This document shows, piece after piece, positions 1 to 11,024 of a stretch of 64,000 nucleotides of DNA; position 1 is the stretch's first letter; every line of letters begins with the position of its first letter. Origin of the DNA: Patiria pectinifera (Eukaryota; Echinodermata; Asteroidea; Valvatida; Asterinidae); assembly GCA_029964075.1 (NCBI GenBank), contig CM057149.1:28534197-28598196 (forward strand), given 5' to 3'. A program made the position numbers and the translations under genes. Under the pieces are notes generated by a model, which ran no database searches, was not told where the DNA came from, and saw only the letters and a list, made by a program, of their open reading frames with translations.

Positions 1-864
1 GGTGTGCCAACCCAATGCAAAAGACTGTCAGTGTAGGGGTACTGCTGTACCCATCCTGACAGATTCCAACAAAACATGCCGTTGGGGTTTGATGGGTTGA
101 CTTTAGTTAGAGCATCTGGTCTACACAATGGGCCGGGTTTGTCGCCATTTTATTGGCGTTACGAGGTAATCCTATTCAAACGAACTGCCCGGCTCACGAG
201 TGACAGTCAGTCGGAGGGTACTATATACTGGCCCTCGGGGACCAGCACAAAAGCATGGCACCAAGTAAATCCGCGAATACAATCAACCCCTCCAGATTAG
301 AAGAAAACGAATACCACAGGTTTCTCTGATAGCGCCTGGCCTACATAACGGTGGCACCTGGCACCGCGCGTTGAGTGTTGCAGACAACCTCTTCTAGTGT
401 TTTGGCGCCTTTTTTCAGAGGGCTCTTGTCTAACGCAAAACTTCAATCCCCATCGTCTGATGTAATGATTCTTGTCAGCTAGGTCTTTCAGCAGGTCAGC
501 TTATGGTCTTTGGTAATTAAAGATTGGGCCATCATTGAATTGACTCAGCGGTTCATGACCACTGACGCCAATGCGGCTTGTAATTTCGTCACTTGCGAAC
601 GGGGCATATTATTGCCGCGAGGGCTTCCCCCTTTTTTCTCTTTGCAACATGCTTTTCAACACCACCTGTTTTTTTTTGGTTGGGTTACCTTTTATTTTGT
701 TCTCAAAATGTTTGATGACAAATTAGGACTTATGCCCGAAGCATTGTAAAATGCGGTACATTATTGTTGATGGCAATCAGTACAGATGAGTACACTTCTC
801 GGCATGTGTCACGCGTCATACGCTCGCATTGTCAAATGATGAAAAAAATACGGATATAGCTTAA

Positions 865-886
865 TACAGGGTAGTCAAAAAGCGTA
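865..886 (+). mobile_element. Lone mariner-like terminus
   Basis: The sequence TACAGGGTAGTCAAAAAG resembles the terminal inverted repeats of IS630-Tc1-mariner elements and the paired ends seen at 35.47 and 35.96 kb. I did not find the opposite end within 3 kb. It may be a truncated element or a chance match. Confidence 0.3.
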
Positions 887-953
887 CAGTAACCCTCTTT
901 TACCATTCACAGCTGTTGGACATTTTAATGTCATTATAAGGTTGGCTATCTGA

Positions 954-989
954 GCGCTGAAAATGCGCTGAAAATGCGCTGAAAATGCG
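954..989 (+). repeat. Three-copy minisatellite, AAAATGCGCTG unit
   Basis: The 11-base unit is repeated head to tail three times without change, then runs into a variant. It is a short isolated tandem array with no visible function. Confidence 0.8.
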
Positions 990-2215
990 ACTGCGGCGTT
1001 AAGTATTATCTAAGTTAGAAGCGAGTTAACTTGCAAATTTGCTTGGTCGTGATATTGATCACTACGTCTGCATATTTTAAGGATGATAGATCGATACCGC
1101 TCTAGCGATTTATTCCTTATGTAAACGAAATCCCAAGGGCAGTGACATATTCTATAAAATGTTTCAAAAAGATATTTAATGGCTGGAGCTGTCTTTAAAG
1201 TTTTAAAGTTGTTTTAAAGCTGTTTTTAAATAACTGTAAATCGTTTCGCTGATAATGTATGACATGAAGAACAACACAGTACATTGTAAAGCAGAACATT
1301 TTTTTTCAGTTTGTTGGGATGGAATAAGTTTGGAAGATCCTGAAAATCGACATGGAATTCTTTATTCACGTTTTTCTCTCAAAAGCTTACATTGAGCTCA
1401 CTTTTTTGTACGACCATAATCCACTGTGGAGACACAAGTAAGTAGTGTTCGAATCTCTCCATCGTGAAGCTACATGTATACGCGAAGTGACATATATATG
1501 TATACGTCGTCTCTATAATACGGCTACTACTACAGAAAATTTTCTCACAATGAAACGACTATAGTAATTGCTCAGACTGAACCACCACAGAGCATTCAGT
1601 AACCAAAAAAAGCCGCCTTTTACCCTTGGGGTTTGATTCCAAGATTCTTTGCTCAACTATCAGTCTGAATGCCGCATCGTGTGCTTTCGTCCATAATAGC
1701 CGTCTTAATTGTCAGCTATGCCGTGCCGACATTATAAACCATCCCATATACCGACAAGTAAAAGGTTCGTATTATGCTCGCACTAATAAGCATCAGTTGA
1801 ACCTTCTTGGTGTATTTGCTGATCTTCATGATGCCAAGGACACCATTCTATAAATGAAATCAGGGAAACTACTCTTCTTCTTTTTTAAAGCAAAAACATC
1901 ATTGAATGGTTGCGCGTAGTTAGATGTAATCAGTCCAATTTGTGTAAAAGGCGGCCGTTTTTAGAAAAAAAAACAACGTTTTAAGTTTTCATTGTTCATC
2001 CCAATTGCATTGTGAAAATGAAAGATGTAGGCCTACCAATGTAAAAAAATAAATAACCACAGCCACTCACAAAGTCAATCATTCGAAACATGTCTCTTTC
2101 AATAGTTCTACTTTGGGTATTGCGTTTCACTTTGAATGTCATACGGTATATGCCTCAGACTGTGGAGATTTGATGGACAAAAAATCGCATCAAGCGCGCG
2201 TAATAAAGACGCAAA

Positions 2216-2881
2216 ATGCCCCTTTCCTGTGGATTAAGTTTCAATCTTGCAATTTTGGCCGGTAAAATTTCCCGCGTCGTTTCCTTGGCGCTGCCTACGG
2301 CGTTTCCGCATTGGCTGAAACTCATTCCGATAGCAACAATGACTACAAATCATTTTCCATGTCGCCACGGGCCAAATAAGGAGAAAAAATCGCTGGTAAA
2401 CACAATTTTCGTGAAATGTCCCATGAAAAAGCAAGTGAGCAGATCCAATCAACGGGTTTTTCTCACGCCATGCTCTGATTTTCTATGCCATTTCAATTTC
2501 GGGGCGAGCAAAAAGATGGAGGTCGATTCATTGCTTGATCGTGGACGCAGCTGTATCGTACGCTGCAATTATTGGGCCGTGACAACCACACCAATGGCGC
2601 GAAAAATAGACCCATTGATGAGCTTGCATGCGCGTGCTTTGCAAGCAGCCGTGATTACTAGGCCAGCAATGGATGTCATACTCAGCACTGATGCCCGACA
2701 CGCTTCAATTTCCACTTCAGACCTAGTTGTACCAAGAGCAGGTGCCCTGCAGGTCGGAGCAACAGTAGCCTCCAATCTAACCCGATGTGATGAGAGGTAC
2801 ATACAGTCCTACCTTCTTCTGATTACGCTCAGCCGCTTGAGCAGCACCTGCCCAGGTTATCAAATACTCGGCCCAGGGTGA
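2216..2881 (+). other. Unexplained 221-codon open frame
   Basis: This is the longest uninterrupted frame in the window and it begins with ATG. By rough calculation from base composition, a frame this long is expected far less than once in the six frames. I recognise no domain, repeat, signal peptide or transmembrane pattern. The opposite strand carries a 77-codon frame over part of it, and the stretch is richer in G+C than its neighbours, which lengthens chance frames. It could be an exon, a decayed mobile-element gene or chance. Confidence 0.15.
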
Positions 2882-5800
2882 TACCATGAGGACTCTTTGC
2901 ATCGGGTTGTTTCAACGGGATAAGTTGATTGGATCGTATAGCCTCTGATCGTTCTTGATGATCAGTTTTTATATCTCTTTCTAGCAGATACTTGGGACGT
3001 ATACTACAGAGCTTTGGACAGTTGAGATCTATTATCATTGAGATCGATAAACAATTCCCCCAAATGACTGTGCAGATATGTCAAGGAATATCAGAATCCT
3101 CAATAAAAATCAAACGCAGATCTAGCAGTGAAACATTTGGACAATACATTTAGCTCTACGGGGAGTAGTAAACAAATTTGGTGTAAGATTCTCCGAAATT
3201 AACGCCCCGCGATTGCAGATACCATGCAGGCTGTTACAACTGATAATGTAGTATAAACAAATAAATCACCAACCACCAAATAATAATGTATCACAAATTA
3301 TTGTATCACTAACCGATAATGTACCAAAAACCAAAAGTGACTGTAGTAGTAGTATTTGTATCCGATAATGTGTGTCGACGGATAATGTAATGTAAAACTA
3401 CTGTATATCTGTATGTATCAATCACGGAACGGAACGGATACTAACAACCGATAATGTATAAATCAACCGATAATAATGTATCAGTGGAAAAAAAAAAATA
3501 TTGCAAATTATTTATTATCTAAAAGTCTAATAAGTGCCTTTACTGATAAGTCCCCCCACTCGAAAGTTTCATTAAAGATTTTTTTTTTTTTTATTTGGGG
3601 AGAGGAGAGTGGTTGTGGTGGAGAGACGCTTACTTCCAGGGGGCTAGTGGCGCATCCAGCTTTGTCAAGGGGGTAACTGCACTCGCACATCCGCGCCGAA
3701 AATGTGGACAATTTTCTTTTCTCTCCGACATTTGACCTCCATATGGGCTCCGTGCTGCGACACACGAGCGCGTTTACCACTTTTTTGAGAGCCCCCATGG
3801 TGTGGGGGACCATTGATCCCCGTATGGAGATCAATGGACGGGACACAGCATGTGCGTACTGTACTGTACTGGTTCGCGCGCAAGGTTCCACACCACTTCC
3901 AGAATGTGCCAGAATGTGGCTATTAGCAGCAGCGGCTTTGCATGAGCGTCAGGCAACGTCGGCGCGCGCATACGTTCAAAACACAGGCACTAACTAGTCG
4001 AACAATGTCGCGGAGAGGGCGATCAATTTTCCGGATCGAAATTTCAAGGCCTGACATAAATGTGTGTTTAATGTATGAAAGCTCGAATCAAGCAGCGAAC
4101 CGCGCAGTTTCCAACCCTGTCTTGCGTTTTGTAACTCGACCACATTTTCCACAGGCTGAGAATGATCACAATTGACGTCGGTCTTACGATCTCGTTAGCA
4201 ACAACTGCCATTACACCAACTGCCTTGAAAGATGTCGATGTCACAAGTCACGACACAAATCCAAGGTTGGTCCGTAATTATCAAAATGACAAGCAATTTG
4301 GTGCTGACAGTACTGATGCAGAAACCAATCAATGTTGAAAGCCGTTGACTCCTGTGTACTAACCATACTATAATGAACACGCCAGCGCAAAAAAATTGTA
4401 TACGTTAGAATTTGAGTTGTTTTTTTTAATTGTGAATGGTTTTTGTGTTCGGTACTCCACAATTTCGATTTACCAAACAGGAGAAAACTTTACTTAAGAA
4501 AGGGGATAAGAGGGCAGTGCAAGTACCGCACTTAACTAAAATATGAAAATGTGTTGTTTTTTTGTGGGGTTTCTATAATTTGTACAGAGTCTTACGGTGT
4601 TTTTTTCCACAAGGTGGGGGGGGGGGGCGATAGGATAGTCCCATGTGTATTCCCACTAAAGAACTTTACAAGGCTCTGTGCAGTCCTACAAAGTTGCAGA
4701 CTGTTTGTCTTTCTTTCCTCTGATTCAGAGGAAGAAATACAATCTTGTTTTTCGTAAGCTCTCCACCCTTGGTCATGCTTGCGTTCGACCTTTTCCTCCC
4801 TTTGTCATTTGCCGAAATCGAAAACTGATATCTCTGTATTGAAAGTATGTGTGTTTACAGTGGTTTAAGGGCGAGATATCAAATTATTGCTGCCGATACA
4901 ATGTCTCAGATACTATAGCCCGAAGTTATACAAAAGAGATATTGCATTCTTTAATTCTATGGAGTTGTCATCGGCATAACAAAAATCCAAGAGGTCTTCT
5001 TAGGCGAAGTTATAATTAAGCGAGCTTGCTCCTTCGGGTCAAACAATGCTAGCAATTGGGGTATATTATGCAAACTCAACGCGCTTGACTGTAGGATATC
5101 ACGTCGCTTAAATTGCTTGCTGACAACTCTGACGTGGAACCCTAAACGCCATTACGAATCATCTACGCCATAACAAGACTTAATGTTGGCAAAATCTGAA
5201 TTCCCGCGTGGATGGACGTTGATTGCGTGTTGGGTGAGGCTTTCGTGCGTTGCAAAGCCGGCGAGAGTTTGGCCTATCGAGCTGGCGGCGAGAGAGCCTC
5301 CTCCTATTCGATGGGATTTAATCGTAGTGGCATGTTTCTCCAATATAGGACAGAGGGAGTTTTTGTCAGGGGATATTGCAGTACGGCAGCGGTCCTGCGT
5401 TATGAAGATTAGAGACGAGATTACGCTGCGGGATGGGGTCTAGATGATAGGGGATTGTGGTCATTATGGTTGAGTTATGAATCCATTACAATCTGAGCCA
5501 TGGCTTGATGCTCTGGTAATCTTTCTAGACGTTGCGTCTCGTCTAAGGAACCACCATGGGATTTGACTGGGAAGGTATCTTCAGGTATAAGAAGTATACT
5601 CGGCTTTCGGTTGACATCCCTCACCGACGTCATATATCGTGGTATGACATGTATTATCTATTTGAAACTAAAGATAGACATTTTTGCGTCACACAAGATC
5701 ATTTTGTGCATCAATAAATCATGACTAAAAATGCTCATAATTTTGACTTCCTTTATACTCTGAGGAAAAGTTGTAAGAAATATCGATATTGCGAATAATT

Positions 5801-6046
5801 TGTTTTTAAATATCAACAGAAACATCGCCTGGTGTTTTTACTAGGCCTTAGTCTTCTTAAAGGCATATGTGTTCATTTTATTTCTGGTGCATTTTGTTGG
5901 ATTCCAATAATAAGACCATCCCTTAAAATCCAAAGACGAATTTCCAAAACTTAACCCGTTGAAATTTTCAGCCTAATGGATGAGAAAACAGTCAAAAACT
6001 ATACACAACCTTTTGATCACGAAACACGATTTCGTCAACAGCACTC
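2882..6046. other. Intergenic stretch with motif cluster and homopolymers
   Basis: No gene is supportable. The stretch holds the GATAATGTA cluster listed separately, a T-run near 3580, a G-run near 4620 and a G+C-rich patch at about 5190-5430. That patch is open on both strands (about 63-86 codons each) but shows no recognisable protein motif. Confidence 0.5.
3241..3480 (+). repeat. Cluster of GATAATGTA motifs
   Basis: Seven copies of GATAATGTA or a one-base variant occur in 240 bases, at about 3242, 3282, 3315, 3364, 3381, 3450 and 3472. Four or five are preceded by CCG or CGG. Spacing is irregular, so this is not a clean tandem repeat. It could be a degenerate minisatellite or a homotypic cluster of transcription-factor sites; the sequence alone cannot separate these. 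Confidence 0.6.
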
Positions 6047-6491
6047 TTAACCCTAAAGGGGCCGGGTTATTTTGACCATCTCTCAGCCGGGGGGGGGGCG
6101 CCCCCCTAAGATCTCGGCCATCGAGTGACGAAAAATTTTGAAACTCTGCACATGCATAGAGCAACTCTTCCTAAACATACCCAAGAAATTTCAAGACTAT
6201 AGGTCAAAGGGTTTTGGAATTATGGCTAATTAATTATTCATATGTACGAATGGCAATTCTGCTCTGTGTACACGACGTATATGCGAAAATTCAGTTTTCA
6301 CGGCACGTAGCGCCGGAAAATTTTTCGCTACGCGGCAACCCGTGGTCCGATTTTTATGTTTTTGGTATCAAAAGATGCGCAAAGCTCGAGGCTAAAAAGT
6401 CATAACAGCTCGGGTCGCGAAAAATTTTTTTTTAGAGGCTATCGCGGAAAATGTTGAGGGGGGGTCCGCCCCCCGGCCCCTTTAGGGTTAA
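6047..6491. mobile_element. piggyBac-like MITE with TTAA target duplication
   Basis: TTAA at 6047-6050 and 6488-6491 flanks a 437-base element. Its ends are perfect 16-base inverted repeats beginning CCCTAAAGGGGCCGGG. A TTAA duplication and CCC-starting ends are typical of piggyBac-superfamily elements. No transposase frame fits inside, so it is non-autonomous. G- and C-runs just inside both ends extend the inverted symmetry. Perfect ends suggest a fairly recent insertion. Confidence 0.85.
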
Positions 6492-6792
6492 GTTAAAAAA
6501 AAAAAAACCCAAATCAGTCAATTGACTGATCGTTGGAAAAAAATCTTGATTTTTTTTTTATTAATGACAGTAAGCAGTTGGAAATAACTCGAAGGGGCGT
6601 TTAGTACCAGTACGTTTACCATATTTACTCCAAGTAAGCTTTTTGAGCATGTAAACAGGGCATGACGAATTTTCAGGTGGAGGGAATTTCATTAGCTTTG
6701 AGCAAGAGGGTAGGCCCAAGGCCTAAGATTTAAACGTTTTTTCTTCAAGTATAGTCATATCGAGCAATAAACTAGGAAGCAGTCAGAGAGCG

Positions 6793-7090
6793 CAAACCTC
6801 CGCCAAGCCTAAACACTTCCCCGCCATATTGTCAGTACACCCAAAAGAAATACTCGCATAAATGGTGAAGAATCCATAAGAAATATCCCGGATCTAGACC
6901 CAGATCCGGATCACTCTCAAAACATTATCGATTTGTACTTTGTACCAAGGAACCCCCTCCCACCAAAAAATTCTTTTCCTGCAAATCCGTCCATAACTTT
7001 TGGAGTTATCTTGTTAACAGACAAACCAACCAACAAACAAACAAACTAACCAAGTCCAATGTAAACATAACCTCTTTGGCGGAGGTAATT
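6793..7090. mobile_element. Dispersed repeat with CCTCCGCCAA inverted ends and CAAA-rich tail
   Basis: The left end reads AACCTCCGCCAAG and the right end reads CTTTGGCGGAGGT, an inverted pair about 285 bases apart. Between them are a GATCCGGATC palindrome, a motif of the form CCATAACTTTTGGAGTTATC, and a run of AAAC/AACC units. I recall this architecture as widespread in marine animals, often in RTE-type or MITE-like repeats, but I cannot assign the class from sequence alone. Confidence 0.6.
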
Positions 7091-7159
7091 ACGTTGGCAC
7101 GTTTTGGTGTCCCAATTCTTCATTCGCTTGAACAGCTTTGCTTCTGCGATATGCAGAGT

Positions 7160-7652
7160 CACGTTGGCGCAGTGGTTACTTTTCCTCACCTTCTACCGCT
7201 GTGGCCCGGGTTCGATTCCTGCCCTGGTCCACATGTGGATTTGTTTTCAGCCCCTAGGTCTGATTCCGTGGGTTTCCCCCTGAAAATTCTTCTGGGGTTC
7301 AGTTCCTCCCACCTCTAAGACTACAATTTCTTCTCACCGTCTTATTCTTACAGGTTTCTTCTGGCGTTCGAGCCACAGTGCTCTAGGGCAATTTTGAGGA
7401 ATCCTTTTGAGGTGCGGGTTTGATTTCTGCCCTGGTCCTCATTAGTATTGGGTTTTCAGCTCCTACTTGATTCCGTGGGTTTCCCTAAGAATATTCTTCT
7501 GTGGTTTTCCTCCCACCTCTAAAACTGTAATTTCGTCTCACTGTCTTCTCTCTACTGGTTTCTTCTGGCATTCAAGCTACAGTACCTAGGGCGCTTTTGA
7601 GGAATCCTTGGTTTCATTACCAGAAAGATATAACTTTTAAAAAATAAATAAA
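7160..7652 (+). mobile_element. tRNA-derived SINE with duplicated body
   Basis: The head has a pol III A box (TGGCGCAGTGGTTA at 7165) and B box (GGTTCGATTCC at 7209). A pyrimidine-rich body follows, with the phrases TTCCGTGGGTTTCCC and TTCCTCCCACCTCTAA. The body, including the B-box sequence, occurs twice in direct order: about 7208-7411 and 7416-7611. The second copy has a decayed B box (GGGTTTGATTTC). An A-rich tail ends the element near 7652. The duplication may have arisen by template switching or unequal exchange. Confidence 0.8.
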
Positions 7653-7735
7653 ACAGCGTGGTGACGTAGTTTAAAGCCTTTCCATTAGCAGCTTTTAGGC
7701 AGTTCACTTCATCAAGGAAAATGTAAAGATGCCTA

Positions 7736-7753
7736 TGACGTCACATGACGTCA
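7736..7753. promoter_or_regulatory. Two tandem cAMP-response palindromes
   Basis: TGACGTCA occurs at 7736-7743 and again at 7746-7753, two bases apart. This octamer is the consensus site for CREB/ATF bZIP dimers. The 10-base centre spacing puts both sites on one helix face. They lie about 2.2 kb downstream of the first coding exon of the minus-strand gene at 10 kb, so an intronic enhancer role is possible but not shown. Confidence 0.45.
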
Positions 7754-7969
7754 CACCTTCATGCTGGACATTCAAATATTAATTGAGATATTTAAATATT
7801 AATCAGCAACAACAAAACATTACTTTGTTTGTTAAAAAAGGGGATAATTTGCACATGTTGGCCCAACGGTAACGAATTCGAATGAAACCTGTTAACTTCA
7901 ATAATCAACCGAATGTAAAATATTCATAGTCTAGGCGCATTATTGACCAAAAGTATCTAATCGAGCTTT

Positions 7970-8165
7970 GTGCACTGTTTTTATTCATATTTGCCCATCC
8001 CAAGGCTAAAAAACAGTATGTTGTTTGTGGCTTTTTTTCTGCGTAGCCCATCCATATTATTTCTATTAGTGCAAGAATCATTCAAATCACTCCTGTACTT
8101 TTCAAGTTACGAAATTTTAAACACAAACACCTTTTTAAAGTTCTGTCCACGGATCACAAAAAAGT
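7970..8165 (+). repeat. Solo copy of the 57.9-kb foldback arm
   Basis: The segment shares the phrases AAGAATCATTCAAATCACTC, CTGTACTTTT, and GTCCACGGATCACAA with the left arm of the composite element at 57.8 kb. It also matches, in reverse, its right arm near 58.6 kb. It therefore belongs to a dispersed family. I cannot see its termini. Confidence 0.6.
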
Positions 8166-8248
8166 GAGTGTTCTTTCAGCAAAACGAAAACAATTCACAT
8201 ACATCCCTTTGCCATGGGTAACACAATTTCAAAATCGCATGTACCATC

Positions 8249-8954
8249 TTAAGCCCCTGTCACACCTTTGCGTATCCTAATTCCTTATGAGTTCCTTATC
8301 AAAAATTATCAATACGCAGCCGTACGCTCAATTAACGTCGAAATGTTTTGATCACTTTGACTTATGTGCGACGCACATCTAGCGTACAAGTAACGAATTC
8401 AGCGCATCCATTGCGTATGAGATACGTATGAGTTCCGTATGCAGTGCACAACATTATTTTTCGGGCTGCGAATAGGTCAGTATGCAGTGCGCATGCCGAG
8501 CGTATTCCGGACGCACCCGACTTATGCCGACCACATGCTTGACGCACTTCTGAGCGTATTCCCGCCGCATTTCCGCCGCTCGCCGTCCAGCGTGCGTTGC
8601 ATCTGCGCTGCAAGTACGCTATGTATACGTCCAATACAGGCGGCTCATATGCTGACGGGGTGCGTCACGAACACATAGCGTACTCGTAACGCACTCGACC
8701 GATGCGGGACCGATGCGCTGCGTATTTATAACTTATGACCTGCGTAACAGCGTACGCAGCGTAGTTTTGTGCATGCCCAAAACTATCCTGCGTACTGGGC
8801 CGTACCATGCGTATATCTGCGTACATAAAACCTACACAAAACGATAGAGATGCATATGAGGTGCGTATTGTGCGTACGACTGCGTATGAAAAAAATGTCA
8901 ATGCGCAACTCATAAGGAATTAGGATACGCAGAAGTATGACAGGGCCCTTTTAA
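8249..8954. mobile_element. TTAA-flanked MITE packed with GCGTA motifs
   Basis: The left end (GCCCCTGTCACACC, then TTTGCGTATCCTAATTCC) is mirrored at the right by GGAATTAGGATACGCAGAAG and GACAGGGCCC. The inverted arms are roughly 40 bases, with TTAA at 8249 and 8951. The interior is dense in degenerate GCGTA/TACGC words on both strands, which creates several overlapping but meaningless frames. TTAA duplications with RGGG-type ends suit Kolobok or piggyBac superfamilies; a two-base offset at one end keeps the class open. Confidence 0.75.
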
Positions 8955-9894
8955 CGCTGCCTTCAAATTGGTACAATCTTTCTACTCTTTAATTTTTTTT
9001 TCAAAAAAAAAGAAGGTAATCCTAATTTGATCATTAAAACTCCAACTAAAACTTTTTAAATGACAGCATAGCACAGTGAGACGTTAAATTAAACATGTCA
9101 GGCACGATTGCGAACGTTCTTCATAAATATTTAGCATCACTTAATCGAACAAAACCGCGTCATTATGCGAAAAGAGCCGAACGATCTAGCGAAGATATCC
9201 CTGAGGAAAACGTACTAGACTGCATTAACCTGTGAATACTTCGGAAATCAGTGAATTTTGAGTCTTTCTGTTCGTGTTTACGGAAAAAACGGAATTCCTT
9301 GGATTTTTTTTGCGAACTAAACGTATTCACAGGGATTAGGCCTCGAGTTCCGTTTCTTGACACTTAATGGTGTTTGAATAATGTCTTTATTTTAATGTCT
9401 TTATGTTTTTATTTACAGGGCCATGTTGAAAAACCACTTTTAGGGAATAATGCTACCCTGAATATATATCTTTGAAATAACTAAATAAGTGGTACATCTC
9501 TAGATAAAACAACCGATCGAAAAGGTTATGAATTTTAAAAGGCCATACCCAAAGGGGAATTTGTGTTGTATTTGTTTAGGCTTTTTCAAGGATTACCAAT
9601 CGAGAGAATAATTCTGTAGACTTGATCAGATACGAGCGATGTCAATGAACTCAAATGGCTGAAGTCTGTGGCCTGGCCCTACACGCCTGAATCAATGCAT
9701 GACGTAGTTAAATCGAAATGTGACTCTTGGAAAGTAGCTTGGAAATGTTTGCCAATCTAATAAACCAAACATTTGCTCTGCGTGTAGGCCTACTGATTGC
9801 AAGCAAAACATTTGACACCTGTGCCTTACTGCAATCAGTTTAACAAGTGTACACAAATATAAATTGCAGTGGGATCTGCACTCAGCACAGCTTT
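8955..9894. other. Probable intron of the minus-strand secreted-protein gene
   Basis: The sequence directly follows, on the minus strand, the splice donor at 9895-9900. I found no convincing second exon. A short imperfect inverted repeat around CCTGTGAATAC (about 9229 and 9333) is the only structure noted. Confidence 0.35.
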
Positions 9895-9900
9895 ACTTAC

Positions 9901-10033
9901 CTAACTCGTTGGAGACCTCTTTGGCTACTTCAGCATTCTCCACAATGTTTGCCAAGTCTGCTCGCCCAGACGCCCATGCGACTGTCAGGAGAAGTGTCAC
10001 CAGTAAACCTCGGTGGTACCGTACAGCTGTCAT
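9901..10033 (-). CDS. First coding exon of a secreted-protein gene (signal peptide)
   Basis: On the minus strand an ATG at 10033 (A at -3) opens a frame of 44 codons plus one base. It ends at AG|GTAAGTAAAG, a near-consensus splice donor, so the exon finishes in phase 1. The peptide starts MTAVRYHRG, continues with the hydrophobic core LLVTLLLTVAWA and then SGRA. This is a textbook signal peptide, with cleavage likely near residue 25. The mature part begins DLANIVENAEVAKEVSNEL. The upstream TATA, CCAAT and CRE sites fit an inducible gene such as one for a peptide hormone or extracellular protein, but that is inference. I do not recognise the family and found no downstream exons. Overlapping frames on both strands are shadows. 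Confidence in the exon is good; confidence in function beyond secretion is low. Confidence 0.72.
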
Positions 10034-10227
10034 GATTGTGATGCGGTGCTGGGCAGCCTTCCCACCCCGTGCAGATCGCAGCGATTCCCCCGCTAAGTTG
10101 GTCGAGCTGCGCGTGCGGTATCAATCTCTGTAGAAGTGGCGTTATCGAGGTCCACTGGCTCTTCTCCACACCGTCTTGTATCAAATGGTGTCCACTCACG
10201 CGACTGCAAATGAAACGGGTACTGCAG

Positions 10228-10260
10228 TTACAACTGCGGTCTCATATCTCGAAATATCAT
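10228..10260 (-). other. Upstream ORF in the 5' leader
   Basis: If transcription begins near 10310 and the leader is unspliced, the first ATG met is at 10260. It opens a 10-codon frame (MIFRDMRPQL then TAA) that closes about 195 bases before the main start. Such upstream frames can dampen translation. The assignment depends on the inferred start site. Confidence 0.3.
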
Positions 10261-10303
10261 TAGGTAATATAACAAGTAACAGATATGGTCCGAGCGTTGG
10301 CTA

Positions 10304-10600
10304 GGTCTATGCGTCGCTAATGCTGCAAGCGTGAAGCTTTATAACTCCCTTGTAGCACAGTGTATCAATGTAAGGACGCTTCTGATTGGTTGACGGTTGG
10401 CGCTTTCTGATTATGTTGTATCAGACCTCATTCGCACACTGAAGTCCAAGGTTTTGGCGCGCAGAAATATTGCCCACTGCCTTCGTGCCACCCACAATTA
10501 ATTGTGCAGTCACACTGCCCAGCATTTCAAAGCGAACTGCGGTGACGTCACCTTCAACACAAGTAGTGCATGTGGTGGGTCACGTGACTAACTGACGTCA
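10304..10600 (-). promoter_or_regulatory. TATA/CCAAT/CRE promoter of the secreted-protein gene
   Basis: Reading the minus strand, TATAAA lies at 10343-10338, which places a start site near 10310. CCAAT lies at 10389-10385, about 75-80 bases upstream of that start, the usual position. Two perfect TGACGTCA sites lie at 10543-10550 and 10593-10600, and a CACGTG E-box at about 10581. Order and spacing match a classic regulated RNA polymerase II promoter and point the same way as the exon at 10033. Confidence 0.65.
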
Positions 10601-10891
10601 TTGACCACCGTCACTCATTAGCGCTAGGTGTTTTTTTTCTTCTGAAGGTAAATCTTAAAGAAAAAAGTCTCGAATAGATACGACAATATGAAAATAATAC
10701 CATCCTAACAACTACGTGACCACGAATACTGTTTTGTCAGGTTCCATATTCACTGAACAGCAGATACTGACGGGACCACAAATCCTTTGAAAAAAGCTTC
10801 TTTAGAAATTAACTGAAAAGACACATAATGACCATTACTTTGACTGTATGTAAGTGATTTATGGGGCCTTTATATGTTGGGCGGAATGGCA

Positions 10892-11024
10892 AACTGTAAA
10901 AATGACCTAGTTGTAGATTTGACTAGAAACCAAACTAACTTGCACCCGGCTGACTGTGGTCAGCCTGGTTCGAGTTTGACTGTTTTCTGTAGTTAAATTT
11001 AACTAGGTTTTCTTTTAGAGTGTG
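10892..11024. mobile_element. Small foldback MITE, CACTCTAAAA-ended family
   Basis: The left arm (ACTGTAAAAATGACCTAGTT...) pairs with the right arm, which reads inward from CACTCTAAAAGAAAACCTAG. The centre is itself a hairpin (GGCTGAC, TGT, GGTCAGCC). Nearly the whole element is one imperfect palindrome. Similar CACTCTAA ends occur at 61.79 and 62.98 kb. Confidence 0.6.

Larger units (their letters stand above)
1..2215. other. Intergenic stretch, no gene recognised
   Basis: I see no supportable gene here. The short open frames have no recognisable motif, and most do not begin and end at plausible splice sites. A good-looking acceptor lies near 1309 on the plus strand (a T-run then CAG) and a GTAAGTAG donor near 1436, but none of the three frames between them stays open. 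A lone mariner-type terminus and a short minisatellite in this stretch are listed separately. Confidence 0.5.

Noticed and set aside
1309-1436. Plus-strand exon between a strong acceptor and a GTAAGTAG donor
   Set aside because: All three frames contain stops before the donor.
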